A stretch of DNA of 64,000 nt from Kitasatospora sp. A2-31 (GCF_022288725.1 NZ_JAKNTA010000003.1:128972-192971); one strand, 5' to 3'. Numbered from the stretch's first letter, positions 39,413-50,478 are shown. Notes: generated from the letters alone by a model not told the origin. Translations and numbers: made by a program.

Positions 39413-40684
39413 ATGGAGCATGAGGTTGTCGTCCCGATGCCGGCCGAGCAGGTCCGGCAGGCCCTGCAGGATCCGGCTCTGCTGGCCCGTTGCGTGCCGG
39501 GGCTGAGCACCGAACCGGCCGCAGCAGGCAGCGGCCCGGCCGAGGAGATCGGCGGGCGGCTGAAGCTGCGGATCGGCGCCTCCACCATCACCTACCGTGG
39601 GGTGCTGTCGCTGATCGAGGGCCGCGAGGGCGTGCTCACCGTCTTCGCCGAGGGCCAGGAGGCCCGCGGCAGCGGCGAGGCGACCGCCACCCTCCGGGTC
39701 AGCGTCGCCGACGGCACCGAGGGCGGCAGCACGGTGGTCCGCTTCACCGGCGAGCTGGACGCGACCGGCCGGCTGACCGAGTTCGACGAGGAGACCCTCG
39801 CCACGACCGGCCGTCGCCTGCTGGACCGTTTCGCCGCCGCGCTCGCATCGCCGGACGGCGCGGCGGAACCGGACGCCGAGACCGAGCCCGAGGCGGACGC
39901 CGAGACCGTGGCCGAGCCCGAGGCGGACGCCGAGACCGTGGCCGAGGCTGAGACGAACGTCGAGGCCGTGGCCGGGCCCGACGGGGACGCCGCCACCGGG
40001 GGTGCCACCGGCTCGGAGGCCGCTCCGGAGGCCGCCGAGGCCGAGGAGGCCGAGGAGGCCGAGGAGACCGAGGTCGAGGAGGCCGCGGACGCTGCCGCCC
40101 CGGACGACGACACTGAGGAGACCGGCGGCGAGGAGACCGACGCCGAGGAGGCCGAGGAGTCCACCGCCACCGTGCTGTACCTCGAGGACCACCAGAGCTC
40201 CCCCGGCGAGGACGTGGACGACGACCTCTCCGACCTGATCGCCTTCTCCGACGCCGATGCCGAGCGCTTCGGTCTCCCCACCGGCGGCCACGACGACGAG
40301 GGCGAGGACGAGGACGGCGACCGCGCCGAGCCCGCCGAGGACGACCGGCCGGCCGCCGAGGCGGCGCCGGAGCCGGCCACCGGGCTCCCCGCCGAGCTCC
40401 CCTTCGAGTACGAGCAGGAGCCGGTGCTCAGCGGCCCGGTCCGCCGCAGCATCGTCGGCCGCTCGGCCGAGGAGGTCGACCACGCCCCGCCGCGCGGCCG
40501 CTACGCGCCCGCCCTGCCCGCCCGCAGCGCCCGCGCCCGCGCGGCGTCCCGCTGGGGCGGCGAGGCCGGCGGCATCGTGGTGCCGGGTCCGGGCGGCCGC
40601 AGCGCCATGCCCTGGGTGATCGGCGGCGGGGTCGCCCTGCTCGGCGGCGCCGTGGTGCTGGCCCGCGCGCTGCGCCGCCGCTAA
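39413..40684 (+). CDS. CoxG/SRPBCC-like protein with an acidic tail and a C-terminal membrane helix
   Basis: A 423-residue protein in three parts. Residues 1-140 form an SRPBCC domain like CoxG (carbon monoxide dehydrogenase subunit G): MEHEVVVPMPAEQVRQALQD, GLSTEPAAAG, LDATGRLTEF. Residues about 140-330 are extremely acidic with repeats such as EADAETVAEP. The end (AMPWVIGGGVALLGGAVVLA) is a single membrane helix. CoxG homologues recruit partners to the membrane in CO dehydrogenase systems, yet no cox genes are nearby. A membrane-tethered lipid- or heme-binding role is possible; nothing proves it. Confidence 0.7.
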   Translation: MEHEVVVPMPAEQVRQALQDPALLARCVPGLSTEPAAAGSGPAEEIGGRLKLRIGASTITYRGVLSLIEGREGVLTVFAEGQEARGSGEATATLRVSVADGTEGGSTVVRFTGELDATGRLTEFDEETLATTGRRLLDRFAAALASPDGAAEPDAETEPEADAETVAEPEADAETVAEAETNVEAVAGPDGDAATGGATGSEAAPEAAEAEEAEEAEETEVEEAADAAAPDDDTEETGGEETDAEEAEESTATVLYLEDHQSSPGEDVDDDLSDLIAFSDADAERFGLPTGGHDDEGEDEDGDRAEPAEDDRPAAEAAPEPATGLPAELPFEYEQEPVLSGPVRRSIVGRSAEEVDHAPPRGRYAPALPARSARARAASRWGGEAGGIVVPGPGGRSAMPWVIGGGVALLGGAVVLARALRRR

Positions 40685-40717
40685 CCCGGCAGGTCGAAGG
40701 CCCTAGACTGGACGCTC

Positions 40718-41254
40718 ATGAGCAACGACCGCGACGCCCTGCTGGCACAGATCAAGGACAAGGCCGTCGTCCACGGCAAGGTCACCCTTTCCTCCGGCAA
40801 GGAGGCCGACTACTACGTCGACCTGCGCCGGATCACGCTGGACGGCCAGGCCGCCCCGCTGGTCGGCCGGGTGATGCTGGACGCGACCGCCCACCTGGAG
40901 TACGACGCCGTCGGCGGTCTGACCCTGGGCGCCGACCCGGTCGCCGCCGCGATGCTGCACGCCGCCGCCGCGCGGGGCCGCGAGCTGGACGCCTTCGTGG
41001 TCCGCAAGGCGGGCAAGGCGCACGGCCTGCAGCGCCGGATCGAGGGCCCGGAGGTCAAGGGCCGCCGGGTGCTCGCCGTCGAGGACACCTCCACCACCGG
41101 TGGCTCCGTGCTCACCGCCGTCGAGGCGCTGCGCGAGGCGGGCGCCGAGGTGGTCGGCGTCGCGGTGATCGTGGAGCGCGGCGGCGCCGCCGCGGTCGAG
41201 GCGCAGGGCCTGCCCTACGTCACCGCCTACACCCTCGACGACCTGGGTCTCTGA
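40718..41254 (+). CDS. pyrE: Orotate phosphoribosyltransferase
   Basis: A 178-residue enzyme that makes OMP from orotate and PRPP in pyrimidine synthesis. The PRPP-binding motif is VLAVEDTSTTGGSVLTAVEA, and the catalytic lysine region reads FVVRKAGKAHGLQRRIEG. The GLTLGADPVAAAML segment is typical of the actinobacterial branch. ATG 40718 follows a short gap after the CoxG-like gene. Downstream, a 56-bp palindrome containing a parS-type core separates it from the convergent dedA gene. Assignment is secure. Confidence 0.95.
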   Translation: MSNDRDALLAQIKDKAVVHGKVTLSSGKEADYYVDLRRITLDGQAAPLVGRVMLDATAHLEYDAVGGLTLGADPVAAAMLHAAAARGRELDAFVVRKAGKAHGLQRRIEGPEVKGRRVLAVEDTSTTGGSVLTAVEALREAGAEVVGVAVIVERGGAAAVEAQGLPYVTAYTLDDLGL

Positions 41255-41302
41255 CCTTCCGGTCTCCCGGGGCGTGTCCGACGCTCCCGGGGGGAACCGA
41301 TG

Positions 41303-41358
41303 CGAACGGCCGGGGCCGGTGGTGTTTCACGTGAAACACCCCCGGCCCCGGCCGTTCG
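41303..41358. promoter_or_regulatory. parS-like site within a 56-bp palindromic terminator
   Basis: The 16-mer TGTTTCACGTGAAACA at 41323-41338 is symmetric and contains GTTTCACGTGAAAC, the sequence I know for streptomycete parS, bound by ParB during chromosome segregation. It lies at the centre of a palindrome with 28-base arms and a single mismatched pair (41320/41341). Between convergent pyrE and dedA it can also act as a terminator. Confidence 0.85.
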
Positions 41359-41376
41359 TCGTCGCGCCCGCGGCGC

Positions 41377-42096
41377 TCAGGCCCGGCGGTGACGCCCGCC
41401 GGCCTGGACGGCCTCGCCGGCGGCGGGCTCCTCCGCACCCCCGGCCTTCTTCTTCCGGCGCTCGCGGACGACCTCCACCAGGATCGGCGAGATCGAGAGC
41501 AGCACGATCAGCAGCACGGCCGGGATCAGGTACTTGTCGATCACCGGGGCCAGCGCGTCACCGAAGAAGTAGCCGATGAGCAGCATCGACTCGGTCCACA
41601 GCACGCCGCCGACCACGTTCCAGAGGAAGAACGTCCGGGCCGGCATCTCCAGGGTGCCCGCGACCGGGTTGAGGAAGGTGCGCACGATCGGCATGAAGCG
41701 GGCCAGCACCACGGCCTTGCCGGGCCCGAACTTGTTGAAGTACTCCTCCGCCTTCACCACGTACTCGCGGCGGAAGATCTTCGACTCGGGCTTGTCGAAC
41801 ATCTTCGGTCCGACCCTCACCCCGATCAGGTGCCCGAGCTGTGCGCCCGCGATGGCCGCCAGCGGTGCCCCGATCAGCAGGGCGGCGATGGGCAGCTTGG
41901 TGCCGTCACCGAGCACCGACGAGGCGGCGTTCGAGGCGGCGACACCGGCGATGATCAGCAGCGAGTCACCCGGGAAGAAGAACCCGACCAGGAGGCCGGT
42001 CTCCGCGAAGATGATCGCGATCAGCCCGATGGCACCGAGGGACGAGATCAGTGATTTGGCGTCGAGCAGGTTGACGGCCAGCTGGTTGTAGTCCAC
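41377..42096 (-). CDS. DedA/SNARE-associated family membrane protein
   Basis: A 239-residue membrane protein of the DedA (VTT) family, with FAETGLLVGFFFPGDSLLI, FNKFGPGKAVVLARFMPIVRT and NPVAGTLEMPARTF. Family members act as lipid scramblases/flippases and help maintain membrane potential. A lysine/arginine-rich C-terminus (RERRKKKAGG) follows four to five membrane segments. GTG 42096 is the start; a TATTCT box at 42108-42103 stands only seven bases upstream, so the transcript may be leaderless. The frame is open upstream, but the extension is low-complexity. Confidence 0.85.
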   Translation of the reverse strand: MDYNQLAVNLLDAKSLISSLGAIGLIAIIFAETGLLVGFFFPGDSLLIIAGVAASNAASSVLGDGTKLPIAALLIGAPLAAIAGAQLGHLIGVRVGPKMFDKPESKIFRREYVVKAEEYFNKFGPGKAVVLARFMPIVRTFLNPVAGTLEMPARTFFLWNVVGGVLWTESMLLIGYFFGDALAPVIDKYLIPAVLLIVLLSISPILVEVVRERRKKKAGGAEEPAAGEAVQAGGRHRRA

Positions 42097-42467
42097 TCGC
42101 GCAGAATAGCGGGCGTTGCTTGACGGGAGCTTCGCCCCGGGGGTCGAGGTGGGCCTCATCCCTTCGTCGCATGTCGGGGGCGGTCCGGGGCCGCGACCGG
42201 GGGCCGCCGCCCCGCCCCGGGGCCCGCCGTCCCGACTGGCGGGCCACATGCTGACCTGGAAGCACGAGTCTGGGAGGATGGCCCCGGCGTCCGGACCGCG
42301 GTCGCACCACCCTCATGTCGTACCGCGGTGGCCGCCGCGAACCTTGGTACCGGGAGCCGCACCGCAGTGCCGCGCATCGGCGACCGGTACCCCGGAGTCG
42401 TAACGAAGGCGTACACAGCGTCGGACAGCACCGTCCGTACGCCGCAAACCCGACAGGAGCGGATCTC
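42097..42467. other. Divergent region between dedA and fba (371 bases)
   Basis: Holds the dedA promoter (TATTCT at 42108-42103) and, toward fba, GGTACC-rich repeats (GGTACCGGGAG, GGTACCCCGGAG). No gene is seen. Confidence 0.4.
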
Positions 42468-43490
42468 ATGCCCATCGCAACCCCCGAGGTCTACAACGAG
42501 ATGCTGGACCGGGCCAAGGCGGGCAAGTTCGCCTACCCGGCCATCAACGTCACCTCGTCGCAGACGCTGCACGCCGCCCTGCGCGGCTTCGCCGAGGCCG
42601 AGAGCGACGGCATCATCCAGATCTCGACCGGCGGTGCGGAGTTCCTGGGCGGCCAGCACAACAAGGACATGGTGACCGGCGCCGTCGCCCTGGCCGAGTT
42701 CGCGCACGTCGTCGCCGCCAAGTACGACATCACCGTCGCGCTGCACACCGACCACTGCCCCAAGGACAAGCTGGACGGCTACGTCCGCCCGCTGCTGGCG
42801 ATCTCGGCCGAGCGCGTGGCCAACGGCCGCAACCCGCTCTTCCAGTCGCACATGTGGGACGGCTCCGCCGAGACCCTGAGCGACAACCTGGAGATCGCCC
42901 AGGAGCTGCTGGCCCAGGCCGCCGCCGCCAAGATCATCCTTGAGGTCGAGATCACCCCGACCGGCGGCGAGGAGGACGGCGTCAGCCACGAGATCAACGA
43001 CGAGCTGTACACCACCGTCAACGACGCCGTCCGCACCGCCGAGGCCCTGGGCCTGGGCGAGAAGGGCCGCTACCTGCTGGCCGCCTCCTTCGGCAACGTG
43101 CACGGCGTGTACAAGCCCGGCAACGTCGTGCTGAAGCCGGAGCTGCTGCGCGAGCTGCAGGACGCGATCGGCAAGCAGTACGGCAAGACCGACCCGTTCG
43201 ACTTCGTCTTCCACGGCGGCTCCGGTTCGACCGCCGAGGAGATCGCCACCGCGCTGGAGAACGGCGTCGTGAAGATGAACCTCGACACCGACACCCAGTA
43301 CGCCTTCACCCGCCCGGTCGCGGACCACATGTTCCGCAACTACGACGGTGTGCTGAAGGTCGACGGCGAGGTCGGCAAGAAGAACACCTACGACCCGCGG
43401 ACCTGGGGCAAGCTCGCCGAGGCGAGCATGGCCGCCCGCGTGCTGGAGGCCGCACAGCAGCTGCGTTCGGCCGGCAACCGCCTGAAGTAG
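42468..43490 (+). CDS. fba: Class II fructose-bisphosphate aldolase
   Basis: A 340-residue zinc aldolase that splits fructose-1,6-bisphosphate in glycolysis. The zinc-binding region is HTDHCPKDK, with further ligands in EVEITPTGGEEDGVSH and ASFGNVHGVYKPG; the phosphate site includes VFHGGSGST. ATG 42468 has AGGAGCGG about 9 bases upstream; the frame stays open to 42315 but the extra part is not homologous. The gene is followed by DUF3151 in the same direction. Assignment is certain; the protein is cytoplasmic. Confidence 0.97.
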   Translation: MPIATPEVYNEMLDRAKAGKFAYPAINVTSSQTLHAALRGFAEAESDGIIQISTGGAEFLGGQHNKDMVTGAVALAEFAHVVAAKYDITVALHTDHCPKDKLDGYVRPLLAISAERVANGRNPLFQSHMWDGSAETLSDNLEIAQELLAQAAAAKIILEVEITPTGGEEDGVSHEINDELYTTVNDAVRTAEALGLGEKGRYLLAASFGNVHGVYKPGNVVLKPELLRELQDAIGKQYGKTDPFDFVFHGGSGSTAEEIATALENGVVKMNLDTDTQYAFTRPVADHMFRNYDGVLKVDGEVGKKNTYDPRTWGKLAEASMAARVLEAAQQLRSAGNRLK

Positions 43491-43548
43491 CAGACCCGGT
43501 CCCCGGACCGGTCCTGCCGTCATGCCCCTCAGTGGTTCACTGGGGGGC

Positions 43549-43980
43549 ATGACCACAGACCCCACTCCTTTCCAGGGACAGAACCTCCTCGGCGGCCCCG
43601 CCCCGACGCAGCTGCCCGCGGAGCCCGGTCCGCTGCAGCTGCTGGCCGGCGGCGCCTCCCCGGCCGAGGTCGCGGCGAAGTACCCGACCTCCTCGCTGGC
43701 CTGGGCCCAGCTGGCCGACGACGCCTTCGCGGCCGGCCGCACCGTCGAGTCCTACGCGTACGCCCGCACCGGCTACCACCGAGGCCTCGACGCGCTGCGC
43801 CGGGCCGGTTGGAAGGGCCACGGCCCGGTGCCGTGGGAGCACGAGCCGAACCGCGGTTTCCTGCGGGCGCTGCACGCGCTCGGCCGGGCCGCCGCCGCGA
43901 TCGAGGAGAAGGACGAGGCGGAGCGCTGCACCCAGTTCCTCCGGGACAGCTCGCCGACCGCCGCCGCCACCCTCGGCTGA
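43549..43980 (+). CDS. DUF3151-family protein
   Basis: A 143-residue protein matching DUF3151 of actinobacteria: LLGGPAPTQLPAEPGPLQLL, YPTSSLAWAQLADDAFA, SYAYARTGYHRGLDALR and GFLRALHALGRAAAAIEE. It is alpha-helical in the second half and cytoplasmic, with no known activity. ATG 43549 has GGGGGGC just upstream. It follows fba by 58 bases in the same direction, a conserved neighbourhood in streptomycetes. After its stop the gene content changes to the pur/DUF3152 block. Confidence 0.75.
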   Translation: MTTDPTPFQGQNLLGGPAPTQLPAEPGPLQLLAGGASPAEVAAKYPTSSLAWAQLADDAFAAGRTVESYAYARTGYHRGLDALRRAGWKGHGPVPWEHEPNRGFLRALHALGRAAAAIEEKDEAERCTQFLRDSSPTAAATLG

Positions 43981-44200
43981 CCGGCCCCACCGACCTACGG
44001 GCCGACCGGCCCACCCCGACCGCCCCCGTCGCCCGCCCGGGCGGCGGGGGCGGCTCCGTGCGCCCTGCACCACCGCCTGCATACCCGGTATGTGGACAGT
44101 CCCCCGCCCGCCGTGCCAGGGTGGGCGGGCGAGGGGGACGCACCGCACGGCAGGCCGACGGCTCCGCGGCCCCGAACCGGTCCTGACAGGAAGCCCCACC

Positions 44201-45157
44201 GTGCCCGCAGCCCGATCCGACCAGCGCGGCTCCCGCGCGCGCAGCGCCGGCCGGTCCGGCACCGGCCGGGCCCGGGGCGCGGCGCCCCACGGCACCGGCC
44301 CGCGGTCGGGCGCCGGCCGCCGGCGACGCAGACAGCGTCGCCGACCGGGGCCCGGGATGGTCGCGGCCCTCGTCGCCGCCCTGGCGATACTCGGCGGCAC
44401 GGTCTTCGTGCTGAACCGCCCGGACGTCCTGCCGGACGCGGGACAGACCGCCCAGGGCCGGGTCGCGCCGTCCGGCGTCGGCGCCACCACCGGGGCACCC
44501 GCGGCCGCCGCACCGACGCCGACCCCCACCACTCCGTCGGCCCCACCCGCCCCGCAGCCGAGCACCCCCACGCCGACCGCGCCCGACCCCGGCCCGAGCA
44601 AGGGCACGGGCACCTTCACCGTCGCCCCCGGTGCGGCGGCCCCGGTCGGCAAGGGCCCCGTCCGCCGCTACCGGGTCGAGGTCGAGGACGGCATCGGGAT
44701 CGACCCGGTGGCGGCCGCGGCGCAGGTGCAGGGCATCCTCGCCGACAAGCGCGGCTGGACCAACGACCGCAAGAACGGCTTCCAGCTGGTCGCGAGCGGC
44801 GCCTACGACTTCACGGTGAAGATCGCCTCACCGGCCACCGTGGACCGGATCTGCGGGGCGTCCGGGCTGGACACCCACGGGGAGGTGAACTGCAACGTCG
44901 GCAGCCAGGTGCTGGTCAACGTCAAGCGCTGGAACACCGGTTCGCCCCAGTTCAGCGGCCCGATCGACGAGTACCGCGCGCTGATCGTCAACCACGAGGT
45001 CGGCCACCGGATCGGGCACGGGCACGAGACCTGTCCGGGCAACGGCAAGCCCGCACCGGCGATGATGCAGCAGATCTACGGCCTGAAGGGCTGCGAGCCC
45101 AACGCCTGGCCCTACACGGCGGACGGCACCTACCTCGGCGGCCCCTCGGTGCCCTGA
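44201..45157 (+). CDS. DUF3152-family secreted zinc-metalloprotease-like protein
   Basis: A 318-residue protein with an arginine-rich N-terminus, one hydrophobic segment (MVAALVAALAILGGTVFVLN, about residues 53-72), a proline/threonine linker and a C-terminal DUF3152 domain. That domain carries HEVGHRIGHGHE at residues 265-276, the zinc-binding motif of M10/M12-like metalloproteases (HExxHxxxxxH). It is likely exported or membrane-anchored and outside the cell. GTG 44201 has AGGAAG about seven bases upstream; upstream in-frame starts exist. Substrate unknown. Confidence 0.75.
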   Translation: MPAARSDQRGSRARSAGRSGTGRARGAAPHGTGPRSGAGRRRRRQRRRPGPGMVAALVAALAILGGTVFVLNRPDVLPDAGQTAQGRVAPSGVGATTGAPAAAAPTPTPTTPSAPPAPQPSTPTPTAPDPGPSKGTGTFTVAPGAAAPVGKGPVRRYRVEVEDGIGIDPVAAAAQVQGILADKRGWTNDRKNGFQLVASGAYDFTVKIASPATVDRICGASGLDTHGEVNCNVGSQVLVNVKRWNTGSPQFSGPIDEYRALIVNHEVGHRIGHGHETCPGNGKPAPAMMQQIYGLKGCEPNAWPYTADGTYLGGPSVP

Positions 45158-45252
45158 GCCGCGGGGAGTTCACCGGTGCCGGTCCGGCACCGGGACCGAT
45201 CCGATACGCCGTCACCGGCCCGCCGCGACGGACCCCGTTCTACCCTGACGGC

Positions 45253-45963
45253 ATGACAGCAGACCGCACCCCGGCGCAGCGCCGCCGGTACCTCGCCGCG
45301 GCGGGCGCCGCCGGCCTCCTCCTCGGAACGGCCGCCTGCTCCTCCTCCGCCGAACCGGCCGGAGGCGGCACGCTCTCCTACGCCCACGTCCGGTCGACCG
45401 CCGAGGGGCTGGCGAAGTCCGGGCCCTGCCCGTTCGGCCTCGATCTCGCGGCCGCCCTCAAGGACGCCGGGATCGACCGCCCGGCCGCCCCCGGCGCCGC
45501 GGACCGGCCCGCGGTCGACACCGACCTGGGCGACGGCGCCCCCGCCCAGCCCTGGCCCTCGGGCATCACTGCGCCGCCGTCGATGGCCTCGGTGCCGGCC
45601 ACGCCCCCGAAGGCCTGGGTGACCTGCACCTACACCGTCGGTTCGACGCCGGTCCGGGTCGACCTGCTGGCCGTCCCCGAGGACGGGGCGGCGGTCGCCA
45701 TGATGCTGCCGCACATCCAGCGGTTCGGGAACCTCGGCGTCGACCAGATCCACCAGTTCTGGAGCGACCGGCCCAAGCCCGGCGAGACCAGGCTCACCCC
45801 GGGTGCGGGCCTCGCCGGAGTCGCCCGGGTCGCCGCCAAGGGCAAGGGCGACATCACGCTGACGCTCTCCCAGGACGCCGACGACGCCCAACGGCTGTCC
45901 GACCTCGCCGGCGAACCGCTCCGCCGGGCCACCGAACGCCTCGCCGCCCAGCTGCACCCCTAG
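45253..45963 (+). CDS. Predicted lipoprotein, probably Tat-exported
   Basis: A 236-residue protein. The N-terminus shows RRRYLAAAGAAGLLLGTAAC, a twin-arginine-like signal ending at a lipobox-like TAAC (Cys about residue 28), so it is probably lipidated outside the membrane. The remainder resembles DUF3558-type lipoproteins: LAKSGPCPFGLDLAAAL, WVTCTYTVGSTPVRVDLLA and QIHQFWSDR. No enzymatic motif is seen. ATG 45253 is 95 bases past the DUF3152 gene; the two may be co-transcribed. A surface role is inferred. Confidence 0.65.
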   Translation: MTADRTPAQRRRYLAAAGAAGLLLGTAACSSSAEPAGGGTLSYAHVRSTAEGLAKSGPCPFGLDLAAALKDAGIDRPAAPGAADRPAVDTDLGDGAPAQPWPSGITAPPSMASVPATPPKAWVTCTYTVGSTPVRVDLLAVPEDGAAVAMMLPHIQRFGNLGVDQIHQFWSDRPKPGETRLTPGAGLAGVARVAAKGKGDITLTLSQDADDAQRLSDLAGEPLRRATERLAAQLHP

Positions 45964-45992
45964 CTTCCGGACGGGGCCGGGGAGCGTGGCGC

Positions 45993-46820
45993 TCAGCCCA
46001 GGAGCGGCAGGTACGTGCGCAGGTCGCTCCGCTCGCCGCTGGCCGAGACGGCGGCGGCCTCCACCTCCGCGGCCCAGTCGGCGCGGCCGGTGGCGAGCCG
46101 GATCCAGGTCAGCGGGTCCGTCTCGACGACGTTCGGCGGGGTGCCGCGGGTGTGCCGCGGTCCTTCGACGGCCTGCACCACCGCGTACGGCGGCACCCGC
46201 AACTCGACCGCGCCGCCCGGGGCCCGGTCGGCCAGCGCGTCGGCGAGCAGCCGGGTGACGGCGGCGAGCGCCTGCCGGTCGTGCGGGAAGGCCGCCCCGC
46301 CGACCGCCCGGGTCAGGTCGTCGGCGTGCACGACGGTCTCGACCAGCCGGGTCACCAGCAGGTCGGAGAGCAGCATCGAGCCGAGCCGGATCTCGAACCT
46401 GCGCTCCGGGTCCGCGACTTCGGGGCCGGCCAGGACGGCGAGCAGCGCGTCCGCGGCCCGGTCGAAGGCGGCCGCCACCGCGGCCGGGTCACCGCCGAAC
46501 CCGCCCGCCGCGTGTTCGCGTGCCCCCGCGTCCAGGAGGGGAGCGGACTCGGCGACCCGGGCCACCCAGTGGAGCAGGTCCAGCGGAGGGCGGCCCTCCA
46601 GCGGGTCGTCCAGGTGGGCCGGCACCCAGTCGAGCTGGACGGCCAGGTGCGCCACCAGCTCGCGCACCCGCCACTCCCCCAGACCCGCCGGCCGCTCCAA
46701 CAGGTCGGCGGCGTCCGGGCGGGCGCAGAGCTGCCGGACGGCGGCGCGCAGCGCCCCGGTCTGCGCGGCGAGCGCGGCACGGACCTTCGCGGGCTGGTAT
46801 GTACGGGACTTGGCAGGCAT
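45993..46820 (-). CDS. DinB/MDMPI-type protein with a sterol-carrier-like C-terminal domain
   Basis: A 275-residue protein. The N-terminal half matches the maleylpyruvate-isomerase/DinB-like fold (LLERPAGLGEWRVRELVAHL, a mycothiol-dependent family), and the C-terminal half resembles SCP2-like domains (DRAPGGAVELRVPPYAVVQA, ETDPLTWIRLATGRADWAAE). Members of the family use mycothiol to detoxify or isomerise electrophiles; the precise reaction here is unknown. ATG 46820 (MPAKSRT) is chosen because the frame upstream is not homologous. It is downstream of purL on the same strand. Confidence 0.72.
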   Translation of the reverse strand: MPAKSRTYQPAKVRAALAAQTGALRAAVRQLCARPDAADLLERPAGLGEWRVRELVAHLAVQLDWVPAHLDDPLEGRPPLDLLHWVARVAESAPLLDAGAREHAAGGFGGDPAAVAAAFDRAADALLAVLAGPEVADPERRFEIRLGSMLLSDLLVTRLVETVVHADDLTRAVGGAAFPHDRQALAAVTRLLADALADRAPGGAVELRVPPYAVVQAVEGPRHTRGTPPNVVETDPLTWIRLATGRADWAAEVEAAAVSASGERSDLRTYLPLLG

Positions 46821-46929
46821 GGCCCCAACATACGCCGAGGGGCGGACGGTTCCGCTGAACCATCCGCCCCTCGGCGGCACTCGGCCACGCGACCGCTCGC
46901 CCCGGGCGCGGCCCGGGGCGAAGCGCGTA

Positions 46930-49184
<2,255 letters not shown>

Positions 49185-49185
<1 letters not shown>

Positions 49186-49862
49186 CAGGCGTTCACCAGC
49201 TGCTTCAGGACGGAAGTGAAGAAGCCCAGGCCCTCGGTGGTCGGACCGGTGAGCGGCTCCACGGCGTGCTCCGGGTGCGGCATCAGGCCGACGACATTGC
49301 CGGCGGCGTTGGTGATGCCGGCGATGTCGCGGTACGAACCGTTCGGGTTGACGTCCAGGTAGCGGGCGACGACCCGGCCCTCGGCCTCCAGCTCGTCCAG
49401 GACGTGCTGGTCGGCGACGAAGCGGCCCTCGCCGTTCTTCAGCGGCACGACGATTTCCTGGCCGGCCGAGTAATCGCGGGTCCACGCGGTGGCGGCGTTC
49501 TCGATCCGCAGCTTCTGGTCGCGGCAGATGAAGTGCAGCGAGTCGTTGCGGGTGAGCGCACCGGGCAGCAGGTGCGATTCGCAGAGCACCTGGAAGCCGT
49601 TGCAGATACCGAGGACCGGCATTCCCTGCTTCGCCTGCTCGATGACGGTCTCCATCACCGGCGAGAAGCGGGAGATGGCGCCGCAGCGCAGATAGTCGCC
49701 GTAACTGAATCCGCCGGGCAGGACGACCGCGTCGACCTGGTGGAGATCCTTGTCACGGTGCCAGAGGGCGACCGGCTCGGCGCCGGCCAGGCGGACCGCG
49801 CGCTGGGCGTCGCGGTCGTCGAGGGAACCGGGGAAAGTGACGACGCCGACTCGGGTGGTCAC
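49185..49862 (-). CDS. purQ: Phosphoribosylformylglycinamidine synthase, glutaminase subunit
   Basis: A 225-residue glutamine amidotransferase supplying ammonia to PurL. The nucleophile is C87 in [11 protein letters not shown], with [13 protein letters not shown] and [10 protein letters not shown] holding the histidine/glutamate of the triad. It overlaps purS by 4 bases and purL by 1, so the three are translationally coupled. Length is standard for class I amidotransferases of this complex. It acts in the cytoplasm. Confidence 0.97.
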
Positions 49863-50119
49863 TTGCCCTCCTCCTCGATGCGGACGGTGAAGTCCTCGAT
49901 CACGGTGTTGGCGAGGAAGGTCTCGGCGGCTTCGCGGATACGGGCGAGCGCGGCGTCGTCGACCGGGCCCTCCAGCTCCAGCTCGAAACGCTTGCCCTGG
50001 CGGACGTCGGCGATCCCGGCGAATCCGAGACGGGGCAGTGCACGCTGCACCGCCTGTCCCTGGGGGTCGAGGATCTCCGGCTTGAGCATGACGTCGACTA
50101 CGACGCGTGCCACTGGCAC
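49859..50119 (-). CDS. purS: Phosphoribosylformylglycinamidine synthase, PurS subunit
   Basis: An 86-residue protein that joins PurQ to PurL in the three-subunit enzyme. The sequence [20 protein letters not shown] with the ammonia-channel residues and KRFELELEG is typical. ATG 50119 is the first start of the operon; 4 bases overlap purQ. Divergent upstream is an lsr2 paralogue, with a 461-base region between that carries repeated TATCCGG motifs. Confidence 0.95.
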   Translation of the reverse strand: MPVARVVVDVMLKPEILDPQGQAVQRALPRLGFAGIADVRQGKRFELELEGPVDDAALARIREAAETFLANTVIEDFTVRIEEEGK

Positions 50120-50314
50120 TCCCGGTGGTGTCTTCGTGAGGCGGGGGAACTCCAGACTACCGGTGGTTTCGGGCAGGATTGCTGGCCGGGGAGGGCGACG
50201 CGCGTAGACCCGGGACCCTTACGCCCCAAGGGTTCCGGCCCCCCGGGGCACTCCCCCCGGCATCCGATTTCAGTGGATTCGGCGCCCCGAAGGAGAACGC
50301 CCGAAGAGCACCCG

Positions 50315-50478
50315 AATACCGGCACTCCGGGACAGATCGACCGGACGAGTGCGCGGGTATCCGGTACTCCGGCGAAGACACGTGAATATCCGGAAAAGAA
50401 AGCCGGACTCTTCGATTTCGACCCCCTTCGGGTGCAGAATAGGGCCACCTGCCGCGGCAAGCGCCGCGTATCCGGCAC
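50315..50478. repeat. Repeated TATCCGG motifs in the purS-lsr2 intergenic region
   Basis: Copies are seen at 50315-50330 (AATACCGGCACTCCGG), 50357-50372 (GTATCCGGTACTCCGG), 50386-50393 (ATATCCGG) and 50468-50478 (GTATCCGGCAC). The first two are 42 bases apart, four helical turns. They may be regulator sites for lsr2 or purS. Nothing else is recognisable in 50120-50580. Confidence 0.5.

Noticed and set aside
37535..40483. A 982-residue antisense frame across the spermidine synthase and CoxG-like genes
   Set aside because: Low-complexity arginine/glycine runs and no homology; the forward genes have clear domains.
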